Shown: positions 1 through 10,315 of the stretch, piece by piece
Layout: every line of letters starts with the position of its first letter
Numbering within the stretch: position 1 is the stretch's first letter
DNA from: Deltaproteobacteria bacterium
GTDB taxonomy: Bacteria; Desulfobacterota_D; UBA1144; Nemesobacterales; UBA2774
Length of the DNA: 64,000 nucleotides
Direction: 5' to 3'
Assembly (NCBI GenBank): GCA_029262275.1
Contig: JAJCZS010000009.1
Coordinates: 88,904-152,903, forward strand
Translations under genes and position numbers: made by a program
The notes under the pieces: generated by a model
Told to the model about the DNA's origin: nothing
Databases searched by the model: none
What the model saw: only the letters and a program-made list of their open reading frames with translations

Positions 1-39
1 TGATTATGTTATAACTTATTGTCCTAAAGGTTAATAAAT

Positions 40-678
40 ATGGCTATAAAAATAAAAATACTAAAACATCCTGAACTTACCTGGTTCGAAAACCTATATA
101 TTCCTCAGATATTGAGCGGCCTTTTAATAACTATAAAACACTTGCTTAGGTTTCAACCTATTACTATTCAGTACCCTGAAGAAGTAAAAGAGCTTCCTGA
201 AAGGTACAGAGGTATTCATGTGATGCCAGCGGATGATGAAGGCGAGATAAGGTGTGTAGCATGCAAGCTATGTGAAGTTGCCTGTCCAACCCAAGCCATA
301 TCTATTGTTGCAGAGCCTGCGGATGATTACGGGATTGAGAGAAGACCCAAAGTGTACAATATTGATTTTATGAGATGCGTGTTCTGTGGGTTTTGTGTTG
401 AGGCCTGTCCATGTGATGCTCTTAGAATGGGTATGAAGTATGAGCTTGCATCCTATAACAGGGCGGGGCTTGTACACACAAAAGAGGTTTTCTTTGACCC
501 TAATGTAAAAAGTGATGCTCCAAGAGATAACGCAAATTACCTCTATGAAATGGGCAAAGGTGAGAACTTAGATAGTGCTGATGAGATTGAAAAAGTAAAA
601 GAGCTCACTGGCGCTTATATTGAGTCCGAATCCCAACCACAAGATACTGAAAATCCCTTCAAATCAGCCGGATCTTAA
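40..678 (+). CDS. nuoI: NADH-quinone oxidoreductase subunit I (NuoI)
   Basis: Two 4Fe-4S motifs (CVACKLCEVACP and CVFCGFCVEACP) in the NuoI arrangement; AAGG upstream of ATG. Confidence 0.93.
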   Translation: MAIKIKILKHPELTWFENLYIPQILSGLLITIKHLLRFQPITIQYPEEVKELPERYRGIHVMPADDEGEIRCVACKLCEVACPTQAISIVAEPADDYGIERRPKVYNIDFMRCVFCGFCVEACPCDALRMGMKYELASYNRAGLVHTKEVFFDPNVKSDAPRDNANYLYEMGKGENLDSADEIEKVKELTGAYIESESQPQDTENPFKSAGS

Positions 679-705
679 GGATCCCCTAGCAGTATGTAAG
701 AGCTA

Positions 706-2511
706 TTATTCGCTCTTTGATTTAAATCTCTGATACCAAGGAGTCATTCTGAGAGCTCCAGCAATAGAGGATTTTAGCTGACTTCTCTCAGTAGATAAGT
801 GTATGCCGCCGTGCTGGTTGAAGAATTCAGATGTCATTGTCTCAGGTGCAACACCTCTTCCCCCACTGGCAAGTTTTACTACTCTGTCTCCAGCAAACGC
901 TACTGTGGCTTTTTTCTCAGCAATAATAAAATCTCCCTGCACAACGTAGCTTGCCAAAGCGCCTCCTGTAGTTGGATGTCCTAGTAATGATACGTACGGT
1001 AAACCAGCATCTTTGAGGTTAATGATGGCCGATATTGTTTTTGCCATTTGATAAAGAGCGACAGTACCTTCCTGCATTCTAGCTCCGCCAGAGGCAGTTA
1101 CAACTATCAGCGGGAGGTCTTCTTCGATTGCATAGTCGATTAACAACTTCATCTTCTCTCCAAACACAGCGCCCATAGAGCCGCCCATAAATCTGAAATC
1201 TGAGACCGCAATGGCAACTGGGATGTCGAACATATCTCCATAACCTACGACTAAGGAATCTTTAGAATCAGTACGCTTAGAGGCTTTTTTTCTAGTGTCA
1301 TAATAATCATGAAAATTAAACCGTGCGTCTATATTCTCTGTGCTCAAATTTGAATGCATCTCATGAAATGAATCGTTATTTAATAAAAGGTCAAGATAAT
1401 CATCGGATCCTAGAGGTGAGGGTTTTTCACAATATGGACATGAAAAGAAGTTCTTCTGAAAGTCCTCTTTGGCAAAGTGTTTTTTGCAGCCAGGTCTAGT
1501 GATGTTACCTTCAGCATCTTTTTCGTCATTACAGAAATGAGGTTCTGCTCCGTAAAGTGCCATCTGCATATGAGATATTTCTGGCGTAGCTCCCTTGCCA
1601 AAAGCAGTTGGAAGCCAACTTCTAATCTTTTTAGCTATGGCTTGATAACGGTGTTCACCTTTTTCAACCTCTCCAACTCTCTGTATTTTTTCGATTAACT
1701 CTTTTTTTAGGTAGTTTGTATCTGTTTTCTCTAGCTCTTCTGTGCTTTTAACTAGTACTTTATCAATCAATTCCAAGGTTTTAGGTAAATATGTTGCACC
1801 ATCTATAGAAGGCTCCTTAATCACCTTGTCCACAATGCCGTATTTAAGCATGTATTCAGATGTTGGTTGCAGGACTTCAAGTGCTTCTTCAATTTTGTCA
1901 CCGCTTCTAAATAGAATAGCGGAGCAGCCTTCTGCTGTAATAACAGAATATTCAGCTCTTGATAACATAAACCTTTTATGTGCAAGTTGAAATGCGATAG
2001 CCCCACCGCTGCCACCGCTGCCAAGTACAATTGAGATAGACTTGGTTTTTAGAGAAATCATCTTTGACTGGCAAAATGAAATCAGCCACGACTGGAGTTT
2101 CTCTGCTGAGTATTCAAAAGGGTCGCCGCCAATGGTGTCCACATATGAGTGTAGCATCAGATCGTGTTCTTCTGCATACTCCATCATATTGTAGGCAAGT
2201 CCATATCCGTCGGCTTTTACGAGTCCAAAGTTATACTTCATTCGGTCATCATCGCTTGTAGGCATTTGCTGCGCGATGATGGCAACTTTTTTGCCGTTAC
2301 TTTTGAGTACTCCTGTACCCACAATTACAGCCGGGTCATCAACTAGATCTATAATTTTCCCCGAAGGGGCTTTTAGCTCGAGTGAAAAGTCTTCAAGCTC
2401 GCTATAGGGTACAAAATCTTCGTATAGCGAATCAATTATATCTATTGATTTAATTTTTTTGTATGACCTCGCCTGTTCATGTACAAGCATCAATTTTGAA
2501 GGTCGGCTCAT
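706..2511 (-). CDS. Fused acetyl-CoA/acyl-CoA carboxylase carboxyltransferase, AccA-like N-half and AccD-like C-half
   Basis: GSGGSGGAIAFQLAHKRFMLSRAEYSVITAEGCSAILF (AccA-like) followed by TASGGARMQEGTVALYQMAKT...GHPTTGGALASY...FAGDRVV (AccD-like); Cys cluster between the halves. Confidence 0.88.
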   Translation of the reverse strand: MSRPSKLMLVHEQARSYKKIKSIDIIDSLYEDFVPYSELEDFSLELKAPSGKIIDLVDDPAVIVGTGVLKSNGKKVAIIAQQMPTSDDDRMKYNFGLVKADGYGLAYNMMEYAEEHDLMLHSYVDTIGGDPFEYSAEKLQSWLISFCQSKMISLKTKSISIVLGSGGSGGAIAFQLAHKRFMLSRAEYSVITAEGCSAILFRSGDKIEEALEVLQPTSEYMLKYGIVDKVIKEPSIDGATYLPKTLELIDKVLVKSTEELEKTDTNYLKKELIEKIQRVGEVEKGEHRYQAIAKKIRSWLPTAFGKGATPEISHMQMALYGAEPHFCNDEKDAEGNITRPGCKKHFAKEDFQKNFFSCPYCEKPSPLGSDDYLDLLLNNDSFHEMHSNLSTENIDARFNFHDYYDTRKKASKRTDSKDSLVVGYGDMFDIPVAIAVSDFRFMGGSMGAVFGEKMKLLIDYAIEEDLPLIVVTASGGARMQEGTVALYQMAKTISAIINLKDAGLPYVSLLGHPTTGGALASYVVQGDFIIAEKKATVAFAGDRVVKLASGGRGVAPETMTSEFFNQHGGIHLSTERSQLKSSIAGALRMTPWYQRFKSKSE

Positions 2512-2595
2512 CTCTAATTTCTCCAGTGCTTTTTATGATTCTATTCTTTCAAACTTTTCAACAACTATTAATCTACACTAATTAACGTATTTAGA

Positions 2596-3621
2596 CTATG
2601 AAACATTAGGTAAAACCTTTTCTACAAATAATCTCATAGATCTCATTGACTCTTCATGGCTTATACCAGGGAACTTAAAACGACATATCAGATTGTCCAT
2701 AGGTGTTTCCGCTTGATACTGTTTAATTGCCTCCACACATTCCTCAGGGGTTCCTATTATGGATTGAGCCCTTGCAATGTCATAGAGTATTGGATCATCA
2801 GGGTCGGACAACAGATTCCCTTCTGTGTCAACCATGGATCCCCATGAAGCGTATCCTTTGGCTGTATAGGTTACATGTTCTTTAATATCTTCCCACGCAT
2901 CATCTGCGCTTTTATCTGAGATATACATCTCTCTAACAAGTGGTTTTTCAACATCATTAGGATTCCTGCCATATTCTTTTAGAAGCTCACTGTGCATATC
3001 GAATAGATATTTTACAATTGGTATGACACCGATGGCAGGGATAAATAACGGAGCACCTATTCTTGCGGCCCTTCTTATTGCAGGCTCTGTAAAAGCTCCT
3101 ACCCATATAGGTATGGGTTTTTGAACAGGCTTAGGAGTAACATTTATATTCTCTAACTGGTAGTATTTTCCATCAAGACTAAATGACTCATCTCCCCAAC
3201 TTTTTGTTAGTATTTCTATTCCCTCTTCCATACGTCCTCTTCTCTGTTTTAATGTTCTGCCAAATCCTGCGAACTCTTCTTGTCTATATCCAAGACCGAT
3301 TCCCAATATTAATCGTCCGTCAGATATTAAATCAGCGACTGCTGCATCCTCAGCCACCCTTATAGGATCGTGTTCAGGCAATAACAATACCCCAGTTCCA
3401 ATACGAATGTTCTTAGTTCTGGCAGCGATGGCAGCGGCAGTTAATAGTAGTGACGGACAGTACCCATCACCTAAAAAATGGTGCTCAGATAACCAAGCGG
3501 AGTCATAACCCATTTGATCTGCCATTGTAACTTCTTCTAACATTTCAGCATATAGCTCTTTATGTGGCCTTTGCTTATGAGGGGGTGACTGCATTGTATA
3601 ATAGCCTACTCCGAATTTCAT
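2596..3621 (-). CDS. LLM-class flavin-dependent oxidoreductase
   Basis: Luciferase-like fold motifs: SAWLSEHHF, ILGIGLGYRQEEF, PIWVGAF. Confidence 0.88.
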   Translation of the reverse strand: MKFGVGYYTMQSPPHKQRPHKELYAEMLEEVTMADQMGYDSAWLSEHHFLGDGYCPSLLLTAAAIAARTKNIRIGTGVLLLPEHDPIRVAEDAAVADLISDGRLILGIGLGYRQEEFAGFGRTLKQRRGRMEEGIEILTKSWGDESFSLDGKYYQLENINVTPKPVQKPIPIWVGAFTEPAIRRAARIGAPLFIPAIGVIPIVKYLFDMHSELLKEYGRNPNDVEKPLVREMYISDKSADDAWEDIKEHVTYTAKGYASWGSMVDTEGNLLSDPDDPILYDIARAQSIIGTPEECVEAIKQYQAETPMDNLICRFKFPGISHEESMRSMRLFVEKVLPNVS

Positions 3622-3730
3622 TGTCTATCTCCTTTCCATATAATATGTATTTAGTATTTCTTATTCTAATAGTCGGGATTGAGAATTGGGGTAATTATAA
3701 CCTGAAAGGACTATTGTTGTTAAGTTCGGC

Positions 3731-3770
3731 AAAAAAAATGGCTGATTCGAACAACTGTTCAAACCAGCCA
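3731..3770 (-). terminator. Rho-independent terminator of the iscA/erpA-like gene
   Basis: On the minus strand TGGCTG...GAACAGTTGTTC...CAGCCA stem followed by TTTTTTTT. Confidence 0.75.
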
Positions 3771-3794
3771 CTTTGAAATTTTTATTGTTAAGAT

Positions 3795-4118
3795 TTACGC
3801 GTTAAAAGACTGACCACAACCACAAGAGCCCGTGGCATTAGGGTTGCTAATGGCAAAACCAGTTCCATTCAGACCGTCATTGAAGTCCAGCACGCCGCCC
3901 TTAAGATAAGGATAGCTTAACTCGTCAATAGCTACTCTTACTCCTTCTGCTTCAACAATTTCATCTGACTTTTCAATTTCATCGTCAAATCCCATCTCGT
4001 AAGAAAATCCTGAACACCCTCCGGGCACAACTCTTACTCGTAAAACTCCCTCTGGAATGTTTTCCTCAGCCAACAACTTTTTAATTTCGCTAGCCGCTTT
4101 AGTAGTTACACTGAACAT
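3795..4118 (-). CDS. Iron-sulfur cluster assembly accessory protein (IscA/ErpA family)
   Basis: VVPGGCSGFSYEMGF and C-terminal GSCGCGQSF. Confidence 0.93.
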   Translation of the reverse strand: MFSVTTKAASEIKKLLAEENIPEGVLRVRVVPGGCSGFSYEMGFDDEIEKSDEIVEAEGVRVAIDELSYPYLKGGVLDFNDGLNGTGFAISNPNATGSCGCGQSFNA

Positions 4119-4141
4119 TGATAACTACCTCCCTTTATAAA

Positions 4142-4630
4142 TTATTCTCTATTAGTATATGCATTAAGGAGTACTAAGGCAATGCCTAAAATAAAAATAG
4201 TAGAGTTTAAGATTGCTGAAGTTCTATGTAAGTGCCTAAATTCTTTGTATATTTTTTGATACTGAGCACTCCCTTCTTCAGCACCTCTCATCTCTGTTCT
4301 GACTTTATGAGCCTCAGGTCTATTAATTTCTCCTGCATATATAGCTAGTCCCATCATAACAAACAAGACTGCTATTCTTATGATGCTACTTGTAGAAGAA
4401 AAGGTGCTCCAAAAATAAATTAGCAATATAGAGCTAACTATAGCCACGGCACCACATACGTATGAAACCAAATAGTATTTAGGGAAAATGTCTGAAACCA
4501 GGTCTCCAGCCTGCTCTCTTGTAAGAATCTTGAAAATACTTGGAGCAACAAACATGGAGAAGAAGAAAATACTTCCTATCCAAAATGTTAGGGATAAAGA
4601 ATATAAAAACTTAAGAGCCGTGATCATCAC
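4142..4630 (-). CDS. Integral membrane protein, DUF4149-like
   Basis: Four-TM pattern, LYSLSLTFWIGSIFFFSMFVAPSIFK start, HLHRTSAILN. Confidence 0.6.
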   Translation of the reverse strand: MMITALKFLYSLSLTFWIGSIFFFSMFVAPSIFKILTREQAGDLVSDIFPKYYLVSYVCGAVAIVSSILLIYFWSTFSSTSSIIRIAVLFVMMGLAIYAGEINRPEAHKVRTEMRGAEEGSAQYQKIYKEFRHLHRTSAILNSTIFILGIALVLLNAYTNRE

Positions 4631-5061
4631 TAATTAAAGGTACAGTTTTGGATTGTAATTGTGCATTGTTTGGATTCACTGTCAAAAAACGAAGAACTCA
4701 TGGATTTATATGTACCTTGGATATTTACTGTGCTCCCTTTTGGAGTTTCCAAAATACTTTTTTGGTCAGGCGCGTTACAGAAGCACTGAACTACTCTTTC
4801 ACTTTTTGTCACAAATTCCACAGTAAATGTTCCCTCGGGAACATCAGAACATAAGGAATGAATTTTTCTGACCATATTTGCCTCAATACTGGTTTGTACA
4901 GTTTTGTCTTTATATAGATCGTCTCCCCCCATTGGCTCATCCATATTAGACTCGCAAATTTCATCGACCGATATTTCTCTAGCGTCCACAGATTTAATTT
5001 GGACAATTAATGAAAAAATGAAAGTAGCCAGAATTAAACTTAGTATAGTTTTATGTATCAT
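4630..5061 (-). CDS. Hypothetical secreted protein
   Basis: Signal peptide then Cys-containing domain; start/stop overlap with the neighbouring gene. Confidence 0.5.
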   Translation of the reverse strand: MIHKTILSLILATFIFSLIVQIKSVDAREISVDEICESNMDEPMGGDDLYKDKTVQTSIEANMVRKIHSLCSDVPEGTFTVEFVTKSERVVQCFCNAPDQKSILETPKGSTVNIQGTYKSMSSSFFDSESKQCTITIQNCTFN

Positions 5062-5212
5062 ACGATCCTCTTTTTAGTTATTAGATTTATAAATCCCACC
5101 TATATTTTAATTATAACAGGCTCCATAACAAAACAAGAGATATTTCTTCTAATTTAAATTGAAAGTCCACCTCCCTTGATCTTTGGATCAGTCGTTGTGT
5201 ATAGTTTTTCTA

Positions 5213-6346
5213 ATGAAGAAGGACACTTTACTAATTATTGACACCTCCGAGAACAATGCCGATCTGCTTTACAGGACTAATTTTTTTGTTCCTGACCCTG
5301 TTCTATATATAGAGCATGCTGGGGAAAAGATACTTCTTCTAAGCGATCTTGAAATAGATAGGGGTAGGGAAGAGGCAACGGTGGATAGGATTTTGTCACT
5401 TTCGGATTACCATAAAAAGCTTGCCTCCAAGAAGCGTAAGCGTATTAGGTTTGTCGACATAGTGGATGAAGTACTAAAAGACCTCAAGATTAAAAAAGCT
5501 CTTGTGCCCGGGATGTTTTCTGTTAAATATGCAGATGAGTTAAGAAAGCGTGGCTATACAATTAAAGTAAGCGAGGAGGAGCCATTTTTTGAAGAACGGC
5601 TCATCAAGACTCCAAAAGAAATTGGTTTTTTGAAGGATGCTTTAAGAAAAACAGCAAGAGCAATGGACTTGGCCGTTAGGATGGTGGCTTCTTCAGAAAT
5701 CAAAAGAAATAAACTTTATATGAATGGACAGGCTCTTACCTCAGAGAAGATTAAAGGTGAGATTAACTCAGAGCTCTCTAGGATGGGCTATCATGCATCA
5801 CATACAATAGTTGCCTCTGGTGTCCATTCCTCTATGCCGCATCATAGTGGAGAGGGGCATATTTTTGCAGATAAGCCACTTATAATCGATATTTTCCCTA
5901 GGTCTCAGGACACCGGTTATTTTGGCGATATGACCAGAACGGTTATTAGAGGAGAGCCATCTGAGAAACTAGTAAAAATGTATAACACAGTGTTAAACGG
6001 TCAAAAACTTGGAATAAGTATGATAAAAGATGGAGTTAAGTCCAAGGATGTTCACACAGCTATCGTGGAGTATTTTAAAGAGTGCGGGTTTGAGACTGGA
6101 ACTCTAAATGGTAAGCAACAGGGATTTATACATTCCACAGGTCACGGCCTTGGGCTTGAGATTCATGAGCCTCCAAGGATCGGCATGGGAGATGAAATAC
6201 TTAGGGAAGGAAATGTGGTTACTGTAGAGCCGGGACTATATTATGAGAAAATAGGCGGAATCAGAATAGAAGATGTGGTTGTGGTTGAAAAGAAAGGTTG
6301 CACTAATCTTACGAAGTATCCAAAACGTTTCAGAGTTAAAGTCTAA
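5213..6346 (+). CDS. M24 family Xaa-Pro aminopeptidase
   Basis: M24 metal-ligand blocks IIDIFPRSQDTGYFGDMTRT, HSTGHGLGLEIHEPP, TVEPGLY; start set at internal ATG (MKKDTLL) rather than ORF-track start 5183. Confidence 0.88.
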   Translation: MKKDTLLIIDTSENNADLLYRTNFFVPDPVLYIEHAGEKILLLSDLEIDRGREEATVDRILSLSDYHKKLASKKRKRIRFVDIVDEVLKDLKIKKALVPGMFSVKYADELRKRGYTIKVSEEEPFFEERLIKTPKEIGFLKDALRKTARAMDLAVRMVASSEIKRNKLYMNGQALTSEKIKGEINSELSRMGYHASHTIVASGVHSSMPHHSGEGHIFADKPLIIDIFPRSQDTGYFGDMTRTVIRGEPSEKLVKMYNTVLNGQKLGISMIKDGVKSKDVHTAIVEYFKECGFETGTLNGKQQGFIHSTGHGLGLEIHEPPRIGMGDEILREGNVVTVEPGLYYEKIGGIRIEDVVVVEKKGCTNLTKYPKRFRVKV

Positions 6347-6402
6347 GCAAATTTAGTTCTTATAGATTAATTATCCTATCTGTTTTGTAATCAGGAGATA
6401 AT

Positions 6403-7173
6403 ATGAAGAAGAATTTTGATGATCTTGTGGAGCTTTCAAAACATTTGAGAAGCCCAGAGGGCTGTCCATGGGACAGAGAACAGTCACTCGACACCGTAAC
6501 ACCATACATAATTGAAGAGGCATACGAGGTTGTTCAGGCAATTGAGCAAAAAGATAAAGATGACATAATTGAGGAACTTGGCGATCTTTTTTTTCAGGTC
6601 ATATTCGCCTCTCAAATTGCCTCTGAGGATGGAGAGTTTGACATAGAGGATGTTGTGGACAGACTCCATCAAAAATTGGTTAGTAGGCATCCACATGTGT
6701 TTGGCGATGAAAAAGCAAAAGATGCCCAAGAGGCCATTAAAATTTGGCATAAACAGAAACTCAAAGAGAAGTCGAGGAAAAGAAGGTTGTTAGAGATCCC
6801 ACGCACTATGCCTTCACTCCTTAGAGCACACAGGGTTTCTGAAAAAGCTTCGCAAGTCGGGTTCGACTGGAAGGGCCCAGAAGAAGTTATCCTAAAAGTT
6901 AAAGAGGAATTTGCAGAATTAGAGATTGAAATAAAAAATCATAATAAAGATGGAATTGAAACGGAATGGGGGGATCTTGTTTTCTCTATGGTTAATCTGG
7001 GTAGACATCTGAAACTTGATTCTGAGGGAACGGCGCATAAAGCAATAGACGGTTTTATAGTTAGATTCAGTAAAGTTGAGGATAAAGCCCAGGAAGAAGG
7101 AAAGGAGCTATCAGAGCTTACAATAGAAGAAATGGACCTCCTGTGGGAAGAGGTTAAAAGCGAAGAACCTTAA
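6403..7173 (+). CDS. mazG: Nucleoside triphosphate pyrophosphohydrolase MazG
   Basis: LRSPEGCPWDREQSLDTVTPYIIEEAYEV...EELGDLFFQVIF. Confidence 0.95.
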   Translation: MKKNFDDLVELSKHLRSPEGCPWDREQSLDTVTPYIIEEAYEVVQAIEQKDKDDIIEELGDLFFQVIFASQIASEDGEFDIEDVVDRLHQKLVSRHPHVFGDEKAKDAQEAIKIWHKQKLKEKSRKRRLLEIPRTMPSLLRAHRVSEKASQVGFDWKGPEEVILKVKEEFAELEIEIKNHNKDGIETEWGDLVFSMVNLGRHLKLDSEGTAHKAIDGFIVRFSKVEDKAQEEGKELSELTIEEMDLLWEEVKSEEP

Positions 7174-7179
7174 CTTTTT

Positions 7180-8385
7180 TTAGTCCCCTATCAGCATACT
7201 TACAAGTTTGTACCCTTCCGGAACATATATATCGGATTCACTAGCAGATCTTTCTGTGTAAACAAAGGAATCGTTTTTCACACTTTCATCAGCCGAGTTG
7301 TATATCGCAAACGGTACAGGCTCGTTTATATGAGTTCTAATATCAATTGGGGTTGGATGATCAGACATGACTAAAATTTTATAGTCTCCAAATCTTTTAA
7401 TGCCATCTAATACTCTGCCCACAACCCTGCCATCAAAATCCTCAATCGCTTGGATTTTTAGCTTGGCATCTCCCATGTGTCCCGTTTCATCGGTAGATTC
7501 TATATGAATCATAGTTAGGTCGAGTTCTTCAAGAGAGTCTAGAGCATAGTCAACTTTTCCTTCGTAATTTGTATCCAGGTAACCAGTTGCACCAGGAACA
7601 TCTATCACGTCGAGACCAGCATATTTACCAATACCCTTAACCAAATCTACTGCTGATATCACTGATCCTGTTAGACCGTATAGTTCTTTGAAAGTAGGCA
7701 TCGTTGGTGCTACACCCTGACCCCATAGCCATATGCTTGTAGCCGGGTTTTTCCCCTCTTCTACTCTCTTTCTATTTACAGGGTGATCTTTTAGTATCTC
7801 TCTCGATTTCTCAATTATTTCATTTAATTTTTGCGAGCCTTCACCACTTGGAAAATGGGACTCTATATTTTTGCCGGATATATCATGAGGGGGCGTTGTC
7901 TCTATCTCTTTATTTCCATCTGACCAAACGAGAAGGTGCCTGTAACTTACTCCAGGATGGAGTTTTAAATTATCTTCCTCTAATTCACTTTTAAGATCTA
8001 GTATGAGTTCTTTTGCTTCCTCAGTAGATATATGGCCTGCGCTGTAATCCTCCATTATGGTGCTTCCATTCTCTTGGGCCAATGTAACTAAATTACATCT
8101 CAAAGTAACATCAGTTGTACCAAGTTCGACACCCATGCTAGCTGCCTCTAATGGGGATCTGCCGGTGTAGTAAATCATTGGATCATATCCAAGAACAGTC
8201 AAATTGCCTACGTCACTTCCCGGAGGAAGTGGGTCGGGAATGGTTTTTACCATACCAAATTTGGAGGCGCACTTGGCGATTTTATCCAAATTTGGGGTGT
8301 TGGCTACCTCAAGCGGTGTTTTACCACCAAGCTCAGGTAGTAAATGATCTGGCATTCCATCGCCTTGTAGGATTACGTACTTCAT
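7180..8385 (-). CDS. apgM: 2,3-bisphosphoglycerate-independent phosphoglycerate mutase, archaeal (ApgM) type
   Basis: MKYVILQGDGMPD..., GSDVGNLTVLGYDP, YYTGRSPLEA, HIESTDETGHMGD, MSDHPTPI. Confidence 0.9.
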   Translation of the reverse strand: MKYVILQGDGMPDHLLPELGGKTPLEVANTPNLDKIAKCASKFGMVKTIPDPLPPGSDVGNLTVLGYDPMIYYTGRSPLEAASMGVELGTTDVTLRCNLVTLAQENGSTIMEDYSAGHISTEEAKELILDLKSELEEDNLKLHPGVSYRHLLVWSDGNKEIETTPPHDISGKNIESHFPSGEGSQKLNEIIEKSREILKDHPVNRKRVEEGKNPATSIWLWGQGVAPTMPTFKELYGLTGSVISAVDLVKGIGKYAGLDVIDVPGATGYLDTNYEGKVDYALDSLEELDLTMIHIESTDETGHMGDAKLKIQAIEDFDGRVVGRVLDGIKRFGDYKILVMSDHPTPIDIRTHINEPVPFAIYNSADESVKNDSFVYTERSASESDIYVPEGYKLVSMLIGD

Positions 8386-8431
8386 AGAGCAAGATGTTAA
8401 ATGCTTTTAGAAAATTATCAAGGTGTTTATT

Positions 8432-9415
8432 TTAGTAAACAGAGGAATTTTGGCTTAACTGTAAATCTGGGTTTAAAGAGTCGTTTTCATTAAGCTTAAT
8501 GACCTGTTTTTCGGCGTGGTAAGAGCTTCTGACAAGCGGTCCAGCCTCAACATGTGGGATGCCTATAATATTCTCACCATAAGCTTTGAGAGAATCAAAC
8601 TCAAGGGGGTGATAAAATTTAGACACTGGCAAATGGTCAATTGTGGGCTGCAGATACTGCCCAATGGTAACAATGTCACAGCCTACGTCTTTTAAATCTG
8701 TGAGTGTTTCAATTACCTCTTCTATTTCCTCACCAAGCCCAACCATGATGCCTGACTTTGTGAGCATGGTGTCGTTACCTTTCTTTTTGCTCTCAGAGAG
8801 GACCTTTAGGGACCAGGCATAGTTTGCTTGTGGTCTAACAGATCTTTTCTTACCGCTTTGAGTTTCTTGCTGCAGCCTATAGAGTCTAGGCACAGTCTCT
8901 ATGTTGTGGTTAAGCACATCGGGGGCTGCTTTCAAAATCTCATTTAGAGCTTGAGAGTCACCTTTGAAGTCAGGTATTAAAACTTCAATTTTTACCTCTG
9001 GGTTATATTGCCTAACTGTTTTTATAGTGTCTGCAAATATGCATGCACTATCAAAGTTTTTATCATCTCTATTTACTGATGTGATAACTACATGAGTTAT
9101 ATTGGCGTTGTTTTGGGTTAGGCTATGTATAGCCTGGGCCACTCTCTTAGGCTCTTCCCAGTCAAGCTCTCCGCCAGCTCCGGTTTTTACATGACAAAAA
9201 CCACAGCTCCTTGTGCATGTGTCTCCCAGGATCATAAATGTGAGAGTTCCAGCACTCCAGCACTCGCCAATATTTGGACAACGAGCTTCCTGGCAAACGG
9301 TGTGGAGGTTGAGTTCTTTGGTCAGGTTTTTAAGAAGTGTGTAATTATCACCTGAAGGAATCTTAGCTTTGATCCAGCTTGGTTTCCTTATATTAGGTTT
9401 TCCTGAATTTCCCAT
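8432..9415 (-). CDS. lipA: Lipoyl synthase
   Basis: CQEARCPNIGECW and TCTRSCGFCHVKTG radical SAM motif. Confidence 0.95.
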   Translation of the reverse strand: MGNSGKPNIRKPSWIKAKIPSGDNYTLLKNLTKELNLHTVCQEARCPNIGECWSAGTLTFMILGDTCTRSCGFCHVKTGAGGELDWEEPKRVAQAIHSLTQNNANITHVVITSVNRDDKNFDSACIFADTIKTVRQYNPEVKIEVLIPDFKGDSQALNEILKAAPDVLNHNIETVPRLYRLQQETQSGKKRSVRPQANYAWSLKVLSESKKKGNDTMLTKSGIMVGLGEEIEEVIETLTDLKDVGCDIVTIGQYLQPTIDHLPVSKFYHPLEFDSLKAYGENIIGIPHVEAGPLVRSSYHAEKQVIKLNENDSLNPDLQLSQNSSVY

Positions 9416-9441
9416 AATAGTACTTTAATTATCAACCCTTA

Positions 9442-9819
9442 TTACGATGGAGGTGTGAAAGGACTTGATCCGCTCTCATCACTAGGGGGAGCGCTTGCTA
9501 CATCACCGCCGCCGCTTTGAGGACTATTTGACTGCTCTGCTAATTGAGCTTCAAGTTCTTTTATCCTTCTGCTCTTTTGTCTGGAATCTGAGCCTGCAGA
9601 TATAGATTGTAGTGCACCAAAAATGAGCGCTACAACTACACCCAAGACAAAGGCTGATAAGATGAGCACAATGTTTTTAGTTATATACGGTCCAACCATG
9701 TACTGATTTAAATCCATCTGTAGCTGAAAACTGTGTGTGAATACTTCAAGGTTTTGTGTGTAGATGATGGCGAAGAAAACAATTATTAAAACTATTATTA
9801 TTAATCTTATGAATCTCAT
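9442..9819 (-). CDS. LapA-domain (DUF1049) membrane protein
   Basis: Two TM segments, small protein beside HIT/sppA/rpsA; Ser/Pro-rich tail. Confidence 0.6.
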   Translation of the reverse strand: MRFIRLIIIVLIIVFFAIIYTQNLEVFTHSFQLQMDLNQYMVGPYITKNIVLILSAFVLGVVVALIFGALQSISAGSDSRQKSRRIKELEAQLAEQSNSPQSGGGDVASAPPSDESGSSPFTPPS

Positions 9820-9829
9820 TGCTCACCTC

Positions 9830-10315
9830 TCAATTGTTTTTTATTTGCTCACTTAAGGTCTTATATGTGTCTTCAAGATACTCAGGCATAACTTTTGTAT
9901 CTGCGATCAAAGGCATAAAATTTGTATCCCCGTTCCACCTGGGAACTATGTGGAAATGCAAATGATCGTCAATGCCAGCTCCCCCTGCAGTGCCCAAATT
10001 CATGCCAACGTTAAAACCGTCAGGGTTCATTACGCCTAAAATTTCAATACATTTTGTAGTTAAATTCATTAGTTCAAGTCTTTCGCTATCATCAAGTTCG
10101 GACATATTGTTAGTATGTTTATAGGGGACAGCCATTAAATGCCCATTTGAATACGGATAACGATTCATAATTATAAAACCACTCTCACCTTTATATAGTA
10201 TAAGATTTTCTTTATCTTTTCCTTCTTTTGGTTTGTCACAAAAAATACATCCTTCATTTTTTTCCCCGGTTATGTATTCAATTCTCCAAGGAGCCCAAAG
10301 CGTTTTCATATTCAA
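9830..10315 (-). CDS. HIT family hydrolase
   Basis: CIFCDKP and GIDDHLHFHIVPRW (HIT motif). Confidence 0.92.
   Translation of the reverse strand: MNMKTLWAPWRIEYITGEKNEGCIFCDKPKEGKDKENLILYKGESGFIIMNRYPYSNGHLMAVPYKHTNNMSELDDSERLELMNLTTKCIEILGVMNPDGFNVGMNLGTAGGAGIDDHLHFHIVPRWNGDTNFMPLIADTKVMPEYLEDTYKTLSEQIKNN

Noticed and set aside
3731-3770. tRNA-like GATTCGAAC motif
   Set aside because: No cloverleaf; explained by a terminator hairpin with T-run on the minus strand.
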